Position numbers and translations under genes: made by a program
In this document: positions 12,795 through 24,000 of the stretch, one piece after another
How positions within the stretch are numbered: position 1 is the first letter of the stretch
How the letters are laid out: the number at the start of each line of letters is the position of its first letter
From: Apricaphanius iberus
Taxonomy: Eukaryota > Chordata > Actinopteri > Cyprinodontiformes > Aphaniidae
Length of the DNA: 64,000 bases
Direction of reading: 5' to 3'
Assembly: GCA_028564705.1 (NCBI GenBank)
Contig: JAPXFQ010002688.1
Coordinates: 124,001 to 188,000, forward strand
Notes under the pieces: generated by a model
What the model saw: the letters and a program-made list of their open reading frames with translations, nothing else
Databases searched by the model: none
Told to the model about the DNA's origin: nothing

Positions 12795-13350
12795 TTAACC
12801 TGGCAAAAGCCAGATCAATGTGTAGTCTACACATCGATCTGGAACTGCTCCCACAGAAAGCATCTAGAAAAGGGAGGGCCATCTGGTTTAATATCCTAAG
12901 CTGATTAGGGGACTAAGTGTCCGCCTACTATGATTTGTCTTTAGCCAATCACAGTAGCGGCTCATACCAGCAATGCAAGCTGATAAATTAAGCTCTTGCT
13001 AAATCTAGTCGGGAGAAATGCCCATCTCTCCGATCAAGAAATGCATAAAGTCCTTACCTTTGCTCATTTTACGACAGATAAATTGTCTATTTTTTCTTCT
13101 AAAACAGATTCAATAGCTGCTTCTACGGGCATGTCCACCTGCGCAGCCATGTTTCTTTTGCTTTGCCTGAGCACTTGATGCAATTGTCATACCTGAACAC
13201 TCGCCCTTCCACCCGCCCCAAAATACAATGCTGACAAATGATTGGCCCGCACCACCAGTGGGGTTGAGTCGGACGTTTTAGTTTGAGCAGAACAAGATGG
13301 ATTCTTGTGGGTTTGGAAAATAACAAATCTCGCGAGAATCCAGTTTGCAG
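12795..13350. repeat. palindrome-bearing repeat, probably non-autonomous DNA element
   Basis: It begins near AACCTGGCAAAAGCCAGATC. Positions 12810-12842 form an imperfect hairpin with arms CCAGATC-n-ATGTGTAG and their inverse. The far end has a second inverted pair, GGATTCTTG and CTCGCGAGAATCC (about 13294-13342). The interior is higher in GC than the flanks. I do not know the family and cannot define target duplications. Confidence 0.35.
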
Positions 13351-13489
13351 CGCAAAGTTAGGATCTGTAGATGTAGTAGTGTGTGTAGTGTGTTGCAGGA
13401 GTGATCATTTGTCTTTTAAGATTTCCTGTTTTGCCACATTAAACCCACAATCTTTGATGTGTTTATTTGGTAGACAAACACTAATTGGC

Positions 13490-13725
13490 ACATTATTACC
13501 TCTGCCAAACAGGTAATGTTTCCACCAGGGTTTGTTTGTTAGTTTGTCTGTTAGCAACATGAGTTAAGAAGCTATTGATGGATTTTGTTGGAAATTTCAG
13601 GAAATGTCCACAGTGGGACCTGAAACAAGACATTCGTTTTGGGGGGTGATCTGGAATACTCTGCCAAGGCAGCTTAGTGCCTTTGTGGAGGTCTGAGCTC
13701 TCAGAGGGCTTTTCTAGTTTTTAAT
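13490..13725. repeat. MITE-like repeat starting ACCTCTGCCAAACAGG
   Basis: The left part CCTCTGCCAAACAGGTAATG, an interior with GATGGATTTTGTTGGAAATTTC and the right part GTGGAGGTCTGAGCTCTCAG match the layout of a repeat I recognise from fish and other aquatic animals (consensus-like start ACCTCCGCCAAGGAGGT). No open reading frame lies inside. Superfamily not determined. Confidence 0.5.
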
Positions 13726-15780
13726 ATGAAGGAAAATGATTGATTGGATAAAAAGTAGAACTATGAAACTGTAACAATTGCAGGAGCATTTTAATCCTGG
13801 TGTTCCCAGTCGATATAACACAGCAGATTCTGTTGCAGTAACAGTTTCGAGTCTTTTGAGGAATGTCTCTTTCCATATTTAGACATTACAATTTACAAAA
13901 TGGCTGAAGCTCAGTCAGACTGCAGTAAGAGCTTCTGTGAACAGCTATTTACAAGTCAGATTCTTAGCTGAATTTAGGCAATTTTAGTAACCGACAATAC
14001 TTTGATCTAAATTATTCAGTTGTAGTCCTAGATGTTTAAGCTCGTCATGCCACTGGAAGATTAACTTCCATCCCAGTGTTACTTTTTTGCTACCTCTAGC
14101 TGTTTTTTCCTCCCAGTAAAGGCCTACATTCACCTTCATCTATGTTCACATCAACTTTTACCAATTTCTCTGTTTCTACTGAAGAAAGAGCCACAATATC
14201 AAAATGCTGCCATAACCATATTTGAACAGTGTGTTGAGGGTGAAGCGCAGTATTAATGTACCCCCTTTTTTACATATAGACCAAAATGATCAGATTTAGC
14301 CTTGTTTGTTTCAATGACACACTGTGGTGGCATATCAGGGTTATACTGCTGCCACGGTGTGTTCTTATATGCAACATGGACTACACTACCTATGAATGAC
14401 CAATGCCCCCCAAATCCTGACTTTTAATGGTTTTCTAAAATTGGTGTAGAATATCTGTCATCCAGGACATAATGCTAAATGTTTAAGTAAAAGGGAATTA
14501 GACTTATTCTCTTTTTTCATGTCTCATCCAACAGGCTTCTATAGTTCTGAACTTAACTATTGGATAGGTTTCAGCCTTGTAATCTGCAGCCATTGAAATT
14601 TACAAAAATAGACCAATAAACATAAGAAAAGATTTTGAAAAGTCTAAAGATTATCATTTTTATAAAGAAACTGTATCTAGACAATAAATGCACAGCTTGG
14701 CTCTGCTTTCAAAGAGGAGTTTTCCTTTCGTAGATTTTGAACAAAATAAACTTTGCTGGGATTTTCTCTGAAACACAACTTTGATTGGGGGTGGGATCAC
14801 ACTGCGATAAAGACACCTCACTGCTCTGTTCGCTCTGCATGTGTGATATCTGCACCATGGCTCTCTGCTAGAGAGCGTTGTGTTTGAGAGTAAACAGATG
14901 TTGTTTGTCTTTCTGATGCCATGATTTAGCATCTCCAGGGAAGCAGTGGACCTGCGCCTTCCTGTAAGCTCACAAAGGAATCCAAGATGGAAATAGATCA
15001 AACCGACGAGCGCTATTTCACAACAAAAGTGAGACGAGGGCTTCTTTTACACAGCGGTGCTCAGAAACAATATGGTGTTGCGGTTTTATCACAAAAAAAC
15101 ATGAGGTTCAAAGGCTGGTCTTTTCTCTGTGTGGGATGTAATCTGATCATGTTCACACTGAGACTGTGCTCTGTTCACATAGTTATATTTTAGTTTTCTG
15201 TCGCTGCCACTAAATCTTCAAATGGTTGATCTGCAGAAATGATTGTAGAAGGTATATATCTACTTAACTTGAGCTATTTCCTGACATATTCGTGAGCCAA
15301 TGTTTAATGAATAGCAAATATACTGTCTGAATTAAATTTTCACAAAAGAGCACAGATCTCCCTCCTAAAACAACAGAGATGTCTGTACAGATGATAGCTG
15401 GAGAGGTAGATAGCAGGAAACACAGTGTTCCTCTCCACTCTAATTGTCCTGTCATCGTTAGCCAGTGTAGGACTTTGACAGCCTCTGTGTACTGTCAAAA
15501 CCCGAATCCCATTGGAAAAGCTTGCCTCTGTAGCTAGTGGATCCAGCAACCACACCGACACCAGTGGGCTCGAACGAAAAGGCAGAAATGTCAAGGACCA
15601 AGGGAACGAGAGTTGAAATGAATGGAGGAAGATACTGATAAAAAAATACAAAGAAGCATAGGAGTTTGGTTGATAATGAGCAGTTATAATGTGAGGGTTG
15701 CTGAATTAATCAGACTGCCAGAGTTCAGAGAAAATACCTACAAGTCTTTTCATGTGACAAATATGTAATTAAGAATGATT
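13726..15780. other. unique DNA, no gene seen
   Basis: No domain or repeat was recognised. About 14690-15060 is richer in GC and non-repetitive, a possible conserved block; the minus-strand frame across it resembles no family I know. Confidence 0.4.
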
Positions 15781-16020
15781 TTTATACAGCCCCCACCTCT
15801 CTTTCTCAACACACACACAAACACACACACATTCCTGTCTTGCTAGTAGAAGTGAGGATCTCAGTTGACTTCCATTCATTTTAGTGACTTAATAATGGCT
15901 GGCCTTAACCCTACCCCTAAACATTAGAGATCTTTTCCTAACCCTAACCTTAACAAAAACTTTATTCACACCATACCTCTAAAACCAACCAGTAGAGTAT
16001 GTATGAAATTAGAAGTGAAA
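15781..16020. repeat. CA microsatellite followed by CCCTAACC-rich fish repeat
   Basis: An interrupted (CA)n tract at 15809-15831 precedes CTTGCTAGTAGAAGTGAGGA and then CTTAACCCTACCCCTAAAC and CCTAACCCTAACCTTAAC. The CCCTAA-like units are irregular, so this is not a true interstitial telomere array. The arrangement resembles a dispersed repeat seen in many fish genomes. Confidence 0.45.
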
Positions 16021-17934
16021 TGAGATAGATGGCTTTAATTACAGTCTAAAAAACAAAAAAAAACAAAAAACACTGCACCCATCCTCCATAGCGTCAGAGA
16101 GTGAAAGAATGGGATGTTTCATTTTGGCATCTTTTTTTGGCTTTTTTCGGAATTGACTCCATATTCTTCAGCCAGAACATGTGGATTTTTATGATTATCT
16201 TCTTTCGCCCACTCACAAGATGTTTGGTTTGACTTCCTATTTAATCAGTGACAGAGATGTTTGATCACTGGCTTCAGAGAGCCTGCCTACAAATTTACTT
16301 TAATCCACTGCAGTTTGGCAAGATTCAGCTGTCTTCACTTTGGAAAATTAAAACTGCAAAAGGGTGTGGATCAAACTTCCAACTGAATTGATGAGAATGA
16401 GATTTCAGACACAAAATGAGTCCTACAGCAAAATATGTTGATTATCAAAGGAAGACCTGCTGTAGGAATCCTGGTAAAAACAGAGAAAGGACCTCCTCCC
16501 TTTATGTAGAAGTCATGATTCATATCTTAGGAAGTCAATCAGCTCTTTTTTTCCACTACACCAGAAAGACGCAATGCCTGCATTATAACAGATTATTAGT
16601 CTGTGCCCCACTCCATTACTTGTGAAAAAAACACAACAAAAAGGTTATTGATCATGATTTAACATCTTGAAATATATTAAATATATAGTGGAGGATATTT
16701 ACGAATTTTAGGAAGGAACTGCCCTCTCCACTTTTAGAAGAAAAAAAAGCGTTCTCACAACTAGTTGAATATTCAACACACATTCGATTCATTACAGCGG
16801 AGATTCCCTCTAACATCTCACCAAGAACTGTGCTTATGGATACAGCGCTGCTTGAGGCTCGCTCCTGAAGGTGGTGGTTTCTATTAGGGACTGTCGCTAA
16901 ATTTCCACTCATCACAGAAAAGAAATCAATACCTGTGCAATCTCCTGACAAAGTAACCCCAAACATTAGGCTACCTCCCGGGTAGAAACTTGCGGATGGA
17001 GGAATCGGTGGGGAGCTGGACTTGTGCTGTCAGCACACGCCATCGTTTAAAATAATCTCCTAAAAGCACTCTGGTCTTGTTTCTCTCTTCTGAGCCCTTT
17101 CTCTTCCTCTCATACACCTCAAAGACTCCTTTTGTCTAGCAACTCACAGCCATTAAAAAACAATCCGGTGCGAACTGTGAGGCTGAATGAATGAATAATG
17201 GCACAGCACTACAGACAAACATGAAAGAGTGCGCATGCAGACTCTCAGGATGATTGACAATTAGGAGGACCAATAGTTTAGATGGTCCACCCGGAAGAAA
17301 AAGATCCTCCACAATAATTAAATTAATAGTTTTACGAAGAGGTGCAAATGCTTTTTCAGGTTAAGGCCAGGTTGATTGGGTAGCTACTTTTAACTTAATA
17401 AATGGATCATCAATGGAGTACTTGAGTTTCTTGGATGGTTTGTCTGAACCAGTTAAGTTTGTTAAAAACCTTTAAATAGAAAAAAAAACAAGCTAACCTA
17501 CAAGAAATGAAAAAAAAGTATAATCACGTGACTATATATTTTTTGGCATTTCTTTGTTATTTTGCATTTGATACTTGCATGGATTCTGTGGTTTCCTTAC
17601 CACTTTACATTCGGTATATTCAAAAGTGGTAAATTTTTCAAGCAAAACAGGTTTGCCGGAAAGTGTTGATGAACTAATAAAAGCCGTCTTGCAACCCTTT
17701 TTCCCATTCCTCATTGAATAATTAAATTTAAATTTGGTGGGGAGGCCTCTGTAAGAACAACAGGGGCATTCGAGCTCAGTCACATTTCCGTTAAACTTGA
17801 ACAATGGAGATTATGGTCTGAAATCAATTCATTTATAACAAAAGTTTTGTTCAGCACAGAGCGAACATTTAAAAGAGCAATATTAAGTGACTGAAGATGG
17901 ATTGTCTAAATAACATATAAATGACATATGTAAA
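16021..17934. other. mixed unique DNA, possible unidentified repeat
   Basis: No coding exon recognised. About 16790-17310 has a different composition, with segments such as GAGTGCGCATGCAGACTCTC and GATTGACAATTAGGAGGACC that look like a dispersed repeat, but no terminal repeats could be paired. Confidence 0.3.
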
Positions 17935-17939
17935 GCACC

Positions 17940-17990
17940 TTGTGTTGAAAGTGTGCTATACAAATAAAATTGCCTTGCCTTGGAACTTTA
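17940..17990. repeat. LINE/SINE 3'-tail-like fragment
   Basis: GTAAAGCACCTTGTGTTG, GTGCTATACAAATAAAATTG and a following TTGCCTTGCC are the usual tail layout of a common fish retroposon. Only the tail is present. Confidence 0.4.
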
Positions 17991-18319
17991 AATAGTTTTA
18001 TTAATCAATTCAGTTTAATGAGATGCGTAAGGTAATTAGAATTGTGCATCCGTTTACACTAATGTTTGTCTTCAAATGAAAAGGCATTGTATTTTATAGG
18101 TTCATTTAATAACAATCCTTTAGTTCTAGCTCTGGAAAATGGTTTAAAACGAATGATGTCTCAAATTTATATCATAGATTTTTACGTATATACAGTATAG
18201 ACCAAAATTTGGACACACTTTCTCATTCAATGAGTTTCTTTTCTTTTCATTACTATTTAACATTGTAGATTCACACTGAAGGCATCAAAACTACAAATGA
18301 ACACATATGGAATTATGTA

Positions 18320-18412
18320 GGACTTTTACAAAAAAGTCTGAAATAACCTGGCCTCTAAAGTCACCGGACCTGAACCCGATCGAGATCATTTGGCGTGAGC
18401 TGAACCGCAGAG
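18320..18412 (+). pseudogene. Tc1 transposase C-terminal fragment, left half
   Basis: The frame reads WPLKSPDLNPIEIIWRELNR, the highly conserved stretch holding the third acidic catalytic residue (the Glu of NPIE) of Tc1 DDE transposases. Everything N-terminal of this is missing. The frame is cut by the hAT insertion right after the TSD CCGCAGAG (18405-18412). Confidence 0.85.
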
Positions 18413-19109
18413 CAGTGTTGGGCAAGTTACAAAGAAATTGTAATGTATTTCACATTACTAGTTACAATGTCAAAAATGTTTGCCTTACATATTACTGCCT
18501 TAAAAATGTAACTGAGTTACACTACTTTAAGTTACTTTTGGCTAAATATTTAAAATATCTAACACGACTTGTTAGCACTGTAACTTATCCATTTACATTT
18601 TACACAAGCCTCACACAACAAATACTGCATTTCTAGGACTATTTTACTAAAAATAAGTCTCAAGTTCCTTTGTATGCCTTCTGTTTCATGGTAATGTTTG
18701 TTAACTCTAATCATAAGAAGGTGCTGAAAGTGTTCATTACAAAGATGGTTGACAAAGATGAGACTCCGATGTCTGAAGTCTTACAACAGATGGTTAGGAA
18801 AACAGTGTGAATAATGCCGCTGTTTAAATGTACAGTCAATCTTTTCCTCAGCCGTCCTGATTCTTTGATGTTTTAGTTTTGAGCAACAGGAAGTAGATCT
18901 TGTTCTATGGTTTCCAACTTGATTTGGTCTGTTGCATTAGATGGACAGAAAATCTATTTAAAATGCATTTGTAACTTGAGTTACTGAAATTGTAACTAGT
19001 AATATATTGCTGTATATTTTCTAAGTAATGCATTACACTACTCAGTTACTGAAAAAAGTAATATATTCCTGTAACTCATTACTTTTGTAATGCATTACTC
19101 CCAACACTG
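18413..19109. mobile_element. hAT MITE with perfect 8-bp TSD
   Basis: It starts CAGTGTTGGGCAAGTTAC and ends GTAATGCATTACTCCCAACACTG in inverted orientation. The flanking 8-mers are identical, CCGCAGAG at 18405-18412 and 19110-19117, which is diagnostic for a hAT-type insertion. The interior is AT-rich with scattered GTAACT/AGTTAC motifs near both ends and no meaningful coding frame. It interrupts the transposase of the surrounding Tc1 copy, so it is the younger of the two. Confidence 0.9.
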
Positions 19110-19255
19110 CCGCAGAGTGAGGGCAAAAGGGCCAACAAGTACCAAGCATCTCACGGAACTCCTTCAAGACTGTTGGAAAACCATTTCGGGTGACTGCCTC
19201 TTGAAGCTCAAGAGAATGCAAAGCAGTAATCAGAGCAAAGGGTGGCTACTTTGAG
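19110..19255 (+). pseudogene. Tc1 transposase C-terminal fragment, right half
   Basis: Starting inside the second TSD copy, the frame reads PTSTKHLTELLQDCWKTISG and continues to a stop near 19250. This matches the usual tail of Tc1 transposases that follows the NPIE motif. It is in register with the left half if one TSD copy and the insert are ignored, showing that this stretch was still open when the hAT element landed. Confidence 0.8.
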
Positions 19256-19436
19256 GCATCTAAAATATAACACATGCATTCAGTTATTTCACCCTTTTTG
19301 TTTAAGTACATGCAGTAATTCCATACATTATGTGTTCATTCATAGTTTTGATGCCTTAATTGAGAATCTATAATGTAGTCATGAAAATAAAGAAAACACA
19401 TTGAATGAGTGTGTCCAAACTTTTGGTCTGTACTTT

Positions 19437-19778
19437 TTGAAGATTTATTAAATATAAGGTTATGCTGATTAACACTGATAGCTTAGAGGAAACAACAGTT
19501 ACACAGATGATGGAGGAAGATGATTTAAATCATAGATGATTTTAAAAAGATTTCTTCTTTTGAGACTTTTGACATCTGATCAAATTCATTGTACTTTCTT
19601 TTGTGCTACTATTAATTCTTTCTTTATGGTCAGTTTTTGTCTTTTGATTAAAAGCTAAAAGTAACTTTCAAATCTGTAGGATACCCAATTACATTATTAA
19701 TAATATTTAATGACATTGCTGTACTTGAAGCAAAGATAATTTAATCTGAATGTTACAAAGAACTAGAAATTGTGTTTT

Positions 19779-19816
<38 letters not shown>

Positions 19817-21654
19817 GATGCTCCTGTGGATACCTGGCTGTCTGTCATCAACCCAACTGCATTAACCTCAGCCTCCGTGCCTGCAGGGCCCACCACTTCT
19901 ATTCCTCTGCAACAAATACAGGTCCTGGCCGAGGGCAGCCTGACAGCAAGCGTAGTTAATGACTTATTTACCGTTTAATGTTCGAATACCACCCCAACAC
20001 AACAATTAATGAAAAAAAAATCACATTCACAAACAGTCGGGGGTACCAGGTGGTAGAGGTTATTTTCTCCCTCTAGCTTTATCTGAGCTCTGCTTTCTGC
20101 TCTACCCTGATAAACTCTTACAGACCTTACCTGGATACAGACAGGCTGGCAGCTGTACAGGCATCTACTTTTACTAACTCTGGGAAAAGAAAATGCATAC
20201 TTTAGATTGGCTTTTTCTACTCTATTCCAGTCCAAACTGGTTTTAAAAAGCTTTTCTAAACTTAATAATATCATATTTTCCAGGGTTTGACTGTTATACA
20301 TTTCCCCATCTTTCCCATAGTCATCATCTGTGTCATCTGTTGTTGTTCTCCCCAGCTCTCTTTTGCCCTGTGAATATCATTGCTCAAGCAGTGAGATGTT
20401 GCACGCACTTTGTTGCTGATCATGGTGCTGAAACCCTCCTGCCTTCCAATTGCCTGTGTTCATTTCATGGTTCATCTACCCAGTTCTCCATTTGTCAGGG
20501 TGCCATTAGCCCCAACGCTTATTTCTTTAACCCCTTCCCATACAAATAACAACAAATCAAATGCACATTTGTTCTCCCTTATACCCACAGAACTCCTTTT
20601 GACTCTCTGACTTTTAGTTAAGGCAAACAGAACATGCTACAGGAAGTTTCCATGGTTCTGTTCTCTCAAACATTTTCCGAAGCTTTCTATTTTTCTAAAG
20701 AATGTTTTGTGTTTTTTCCAAATGAAATCCTGTTCAAAGTCTGGCATATAACAAATCAGTGTATATGTATGTATATCGGTGTGTGTATGTAAATATATAT
20801 GATGTGTGTGTGTATGTGCATTACAATGAATTGGAATACAAGTCAAAACACAATTTACTTCAATAAACCTAAACTCTAAACTCTAAAAGTAAAATTCATT
20901 TAAAGATGTATTTTGCACAGACATATATTCTGTACTGCAGTTTTGTTACATTAACTTAAAATCCACTTAATCAATGACTGTCAAAATTTCAAACTGAACC
21001 TAAAGCAAAGGTTTCTGTCTACACTACCTCCAGAATATGGAGCATTGCTTTCTAAATGAATTGAGGACTTTTTACTACAGAGCAACACCCTGCTCCTCAC
21101 TGTATTTGACTACACTTTTCACAGCTTGGATTTAGGAGGTGCTTAACAGTCAGAAAGAGATGGTTGTAGCTCATGTCCTGGTGACTTCTAAAGTACTGTC
21201 TCCAGTTGAAGTCCACACATTGTAAATTACCCCCATGTACTTAATGGACTTTTCTTCAAAATCCTACTTAAGTCTGTAGTTATCCCCAGTGCCTGTGCAC
21301 TACATTTTAATACTTCTTTTTTTCCACTGAACTTTCCATTTTTCTTATTTACAAAATAACCATCAGTAAAATTGTCAGTAAAATTAACAAAAATAAACAT
21401 TTGAAATTTATTATCCTGTTACAGAGTGTGGAACAGATGCGCTTCAGTTTACTTATGGCTTACCTATGGACTGCCATTCACCTACTACTGTACGAAGCAC
21501 ATGGCAGTGAAATCAGTGACTGTTTAGAAATAGATTCAGGAACATTGACAATTTTTGACTTAATAAATTCAAAGATATGATTGTAAAAACAATGTGAACT
21601 ATCATACCCTGTGAACTGATCTCCCTGTCATCTGTGAACACGTTACTTGGTAGT
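19437..21654. other. unique DNA with microsatellites
   Basis: A (CT)n tract lies at 19778-19816 and irregular GT/AT repeats at 20757-20820; a short tandem of AACTCTA is near 20873-20887. A Ser/Thr/Ala-rich frame after the CT tract (to 19978) matches no family I know. No transposon ends found. Confidence 0.4.
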
Positions 21655-22463
21655 TAGGGATGGGTATCATTAAGGTTTTATCCGATTCCGGTGCCAAACC
21701 TGTATTTTTTACAGGGTGCCGATGCTTAAATGGTGCTTGAAATGGTGTTTAAAGATTGGAAAACATAAAAACATAGTTTTTATTTTTAGTAGGGCTGTCA
21801 AAGGATTAAAATTATGATATAGTTAATCACAGTGTAGCTGTGAATTAATCACCATTCCTAAATATGATCAAAGAAACTACAATTTTCAGTGTAGATAAAG
21901 AACACATCCAGATGCCTTTGCTCTTTTTTTAAATTAGATATAGAAGAAATCAATTGAATTTTAGTTTTGAACTCCACAATCACATTAACAATGTATGTCT
22001 GGTCTCATATGAAAAATAATAAGGAAATACAGGTAGAACTAACCAAATTATATGACTAAACTTAACATTTGGATATCACCGATCTGTGTTAAACATCACA
22101 TAAATCAAATGTCACAATTTACCATTTACTTATAAGTAAACACTCAGCAGATTCTCCGGTTCATCACATCAGCAAATGAATGCTCTTATTGTGAAGATGT
22201 ACATAGTTACTCCGGCTATTTGAATAGCTTTACTATTAAAATACTTGAATTTTAGAGTATTTATTTATTTGACAAAATAACCGTCCACTGCAATAACATA
22301 AGTTAACAAATTAAATGGTCCCTCCACTTTTTTGTGTGGAGTCCACAGTTTTTATTAATGATTTTCTTTATTTTTGGCCAATCACTTAGATTTTTTGAAA
22401 AGCAAGCAGAGTTGGAGGCTACATTGTCACATAAACATTAGCAAAATAGAATGACTTTAAAAG

Positions 22464-23603
22464 TAGAGCTGAACGATTTTGGAAAATAATCTAATTGCGA
22501 TTTTTTTTTCTTCAATATTGCGATTGCGATTTAATGTGCAATTATTTTTGTGGGGCTTTTGTCATGCATTTCTTAATTAATGCAATAAAAAATATTGTGT
22601 ATTATAAACAGATTTTTATACATAATTTATTCTATTCCATAAGATTATTTATTTATTTTAAGACAAAGGCAAATATTACCAACTTTATCTACTTTTAATC
22701 ATCACGCTCGATGTTCATCGGTGTCATTCTGCAATCAAGGTTTTCTTCCTTTTGACCCCAGCTAATAATTCCCTCCGGCTGCAATGTTTTCCTCCGTGTG
22801 GTTATCCAGGAAGTAGGATGCTTGAAGGAACAAGCTCTGATTTTTAATTTACCATCGATCTAATGCACTTTCAGAATCTGGTATGACTCCGTAGAGCGGT
22901 TTGATCTCAAGTCAGTTGTTGCAAAATACTCCGCTGTTTTCGGTGCAGCTTTACCTTTCTGTTGGCATTTTTTATACAGCGCAGGTAAAATGTGGCTAAA
23001 ATGTGTCGTGAGATTGAATCCTAGCTTATTCATCATGCTTAACAAAGCATACTTTTGGCTATAAAACCCGTTATAGCACGAATTATTCCAGTGTGCCGTT
23101 TTTTTATGTTCGTAAGGAGCGATTCTTTCAAACAGCTCGGTCAGCGATCCCTGTCGCCTCGAAGTTTGTTTACTGGAAATTGAAACACTGGTGGCGGTCA
23201 GTTTAGCCGTGCAACTCTCATATATGGTGGTGTGATGTTTTTTAGGTGTTGTTAAAGTTCGTACTGTAGACTACCTCGTGAGGCTGCAACAATACAAAGG
23301 CGGGTTCTGCATAATGCCTGGCGTTGCGCAGCATCATCGTATTCATAGCAGATATAATTTCTCACAACTGATGTACTTTTCGTCTTTGGTACCAAATATT
23401 GTGTAGTGTTGGATTCTGTTAAGTTTTATGTCATTTTATAACTGGTTAAAGTGCAGCGTTTCCTTCTCTCCCTGCATTGTTTGCAAGTCACGTGACTTTA
23501 GCAGATATGTTTAAATCAAGTCAAATCGCAGCCTTTGCGATTAGGAAATCGCATTTTACCAAATCACGATTTAATTGCATATGCAATTAATCATTCAGGC
23601 CTA
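22464..23603 (-). mobile_element. inner hAT (ZBED-type) transposon, copy B
   Basis: The ends are TAGAGCTGAACGATT and AATCATTCAGGCCTA, and the flanking 8-mers are identical: TTTAAAAG at 22456-22463 and 23604-23611. Sequence and length (1.14 kb) follow copy A at 2111-3248 almost throughout. On the minus strand it retains a degenerate BED-like segment (about 23490-23250) and a catalytic-start-like segment (22860-23045). Small indels and stops prevent a full protein. The intact TSD indicates that it inserted later than the two elements around it. Confidence 0.88.
22860..23045 (-). pseudogene. hAT transposase catalytic-start remnant
   Basis: The minus-strand frame contains KKCQQKGKAAPKTAEYFATT followed by DLRSNRSTESYQ. 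ZBED-family hAT transposases have 'YFATTTDLWSSRT.EPY.SLT.H' here, where the Asp is the first catalytic acidic residue. In this copy the Asp is kept but the Trp after it is an Arg. Beyond the frame's end (22860 downwards on the minus strand) a further 'LQASYFLDN..EENIA' like segment follows out of frame. The gene is clearly broken. Confidence 0.65.
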
Positions 23604-23892
23604 TTTAAAAGTAATTTTAACAGATTAAAATCTAACATGTTACTAGTTCAGATTAGCTGTTGCAGCATGCATCACTAATTACAGCTCATTGTTTACCGGA
23701 CTTATGTGAATCACATAAGTTACCTATTTTGGCTTCAAAACGGTGAACGCCAACAGGTGAAGGGTTTTCAAGTCTGGAGTGAGGAAACTGTACCCCATAG
23801 CGCCTTCCTTAGCAAAATGCAAATGAAGGATGTTTTATTGTCCATCCCTTTTATGTAAGAAACAGCAAGTGTTTGTTATATGATATACAACG

Positions 23893-24000
23893 CCATCAGT
23901 TATCGGGAAAAATTCGAGAGAATGGTGGCTCCCGGAAGTTTTCAGGAGTGGTAATGAAATTCGGTACTCTCCCGGGAAAATCTGGAGGGTTGGCAAGTAT
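23893..24000. repeat. CTCCCGGG-rich repeat end inside the middle hAT
   Basis: The segment carries TCGGGAAAAATTCGAGAGAA, then GGCTCCCGGAAGTTTTC, then CTCCCGGGAAAATCTGGAGG and ends GTTGGCAAGTATG. Read in reverse it begins CATACTTGCCAACCCTCC, a terminal sequence I recognise from widespread animal DNA transposons. Only one end is visible, so it is either an ancestral part of the middle element or a truncated fourth insertion. Confidence 0.45.

Larger units (their letters stand above)
18191..19436 (+). mobile_element. Tc1-like deletion derivative, split by a hAT MITE
   Basis: The left end CAGTATAGACCAAAATTTGG follows a TA. The right end ...CCAAACTTTTGGTCTGTACT is its inverse, and both ends continue into matching subterminal sequence (CACTGAAGGCATCAAAACTA on the left; TTTTGATGCCTTAATTGAG on the right). 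Between them only the C-terminal part of the transposase remains, so most of the gene was lost by internal deletion. A 697-bp hAT MITE (18413-19109) is inserted in the remaining coding part. Confidence 0.85.

Noticed and set aside
15900..15955. Interstitial telomere array
   Set aside because: CCCTAA-like units are irregular (CCTTAACCC, CCCCTAAAC) and short; they fit a dispersed fish repeat better.
19772..19978. Ser/Thr/Ala-rich frame after the CT microsatellite
   Set aside because: A low-complexity composition and a start inside a simple repeat make it weak; no family match could be named.
20757..20846. His/Thr-rich minus-strand frame
   Set aside because: It derives from GT/AT simple repeats.
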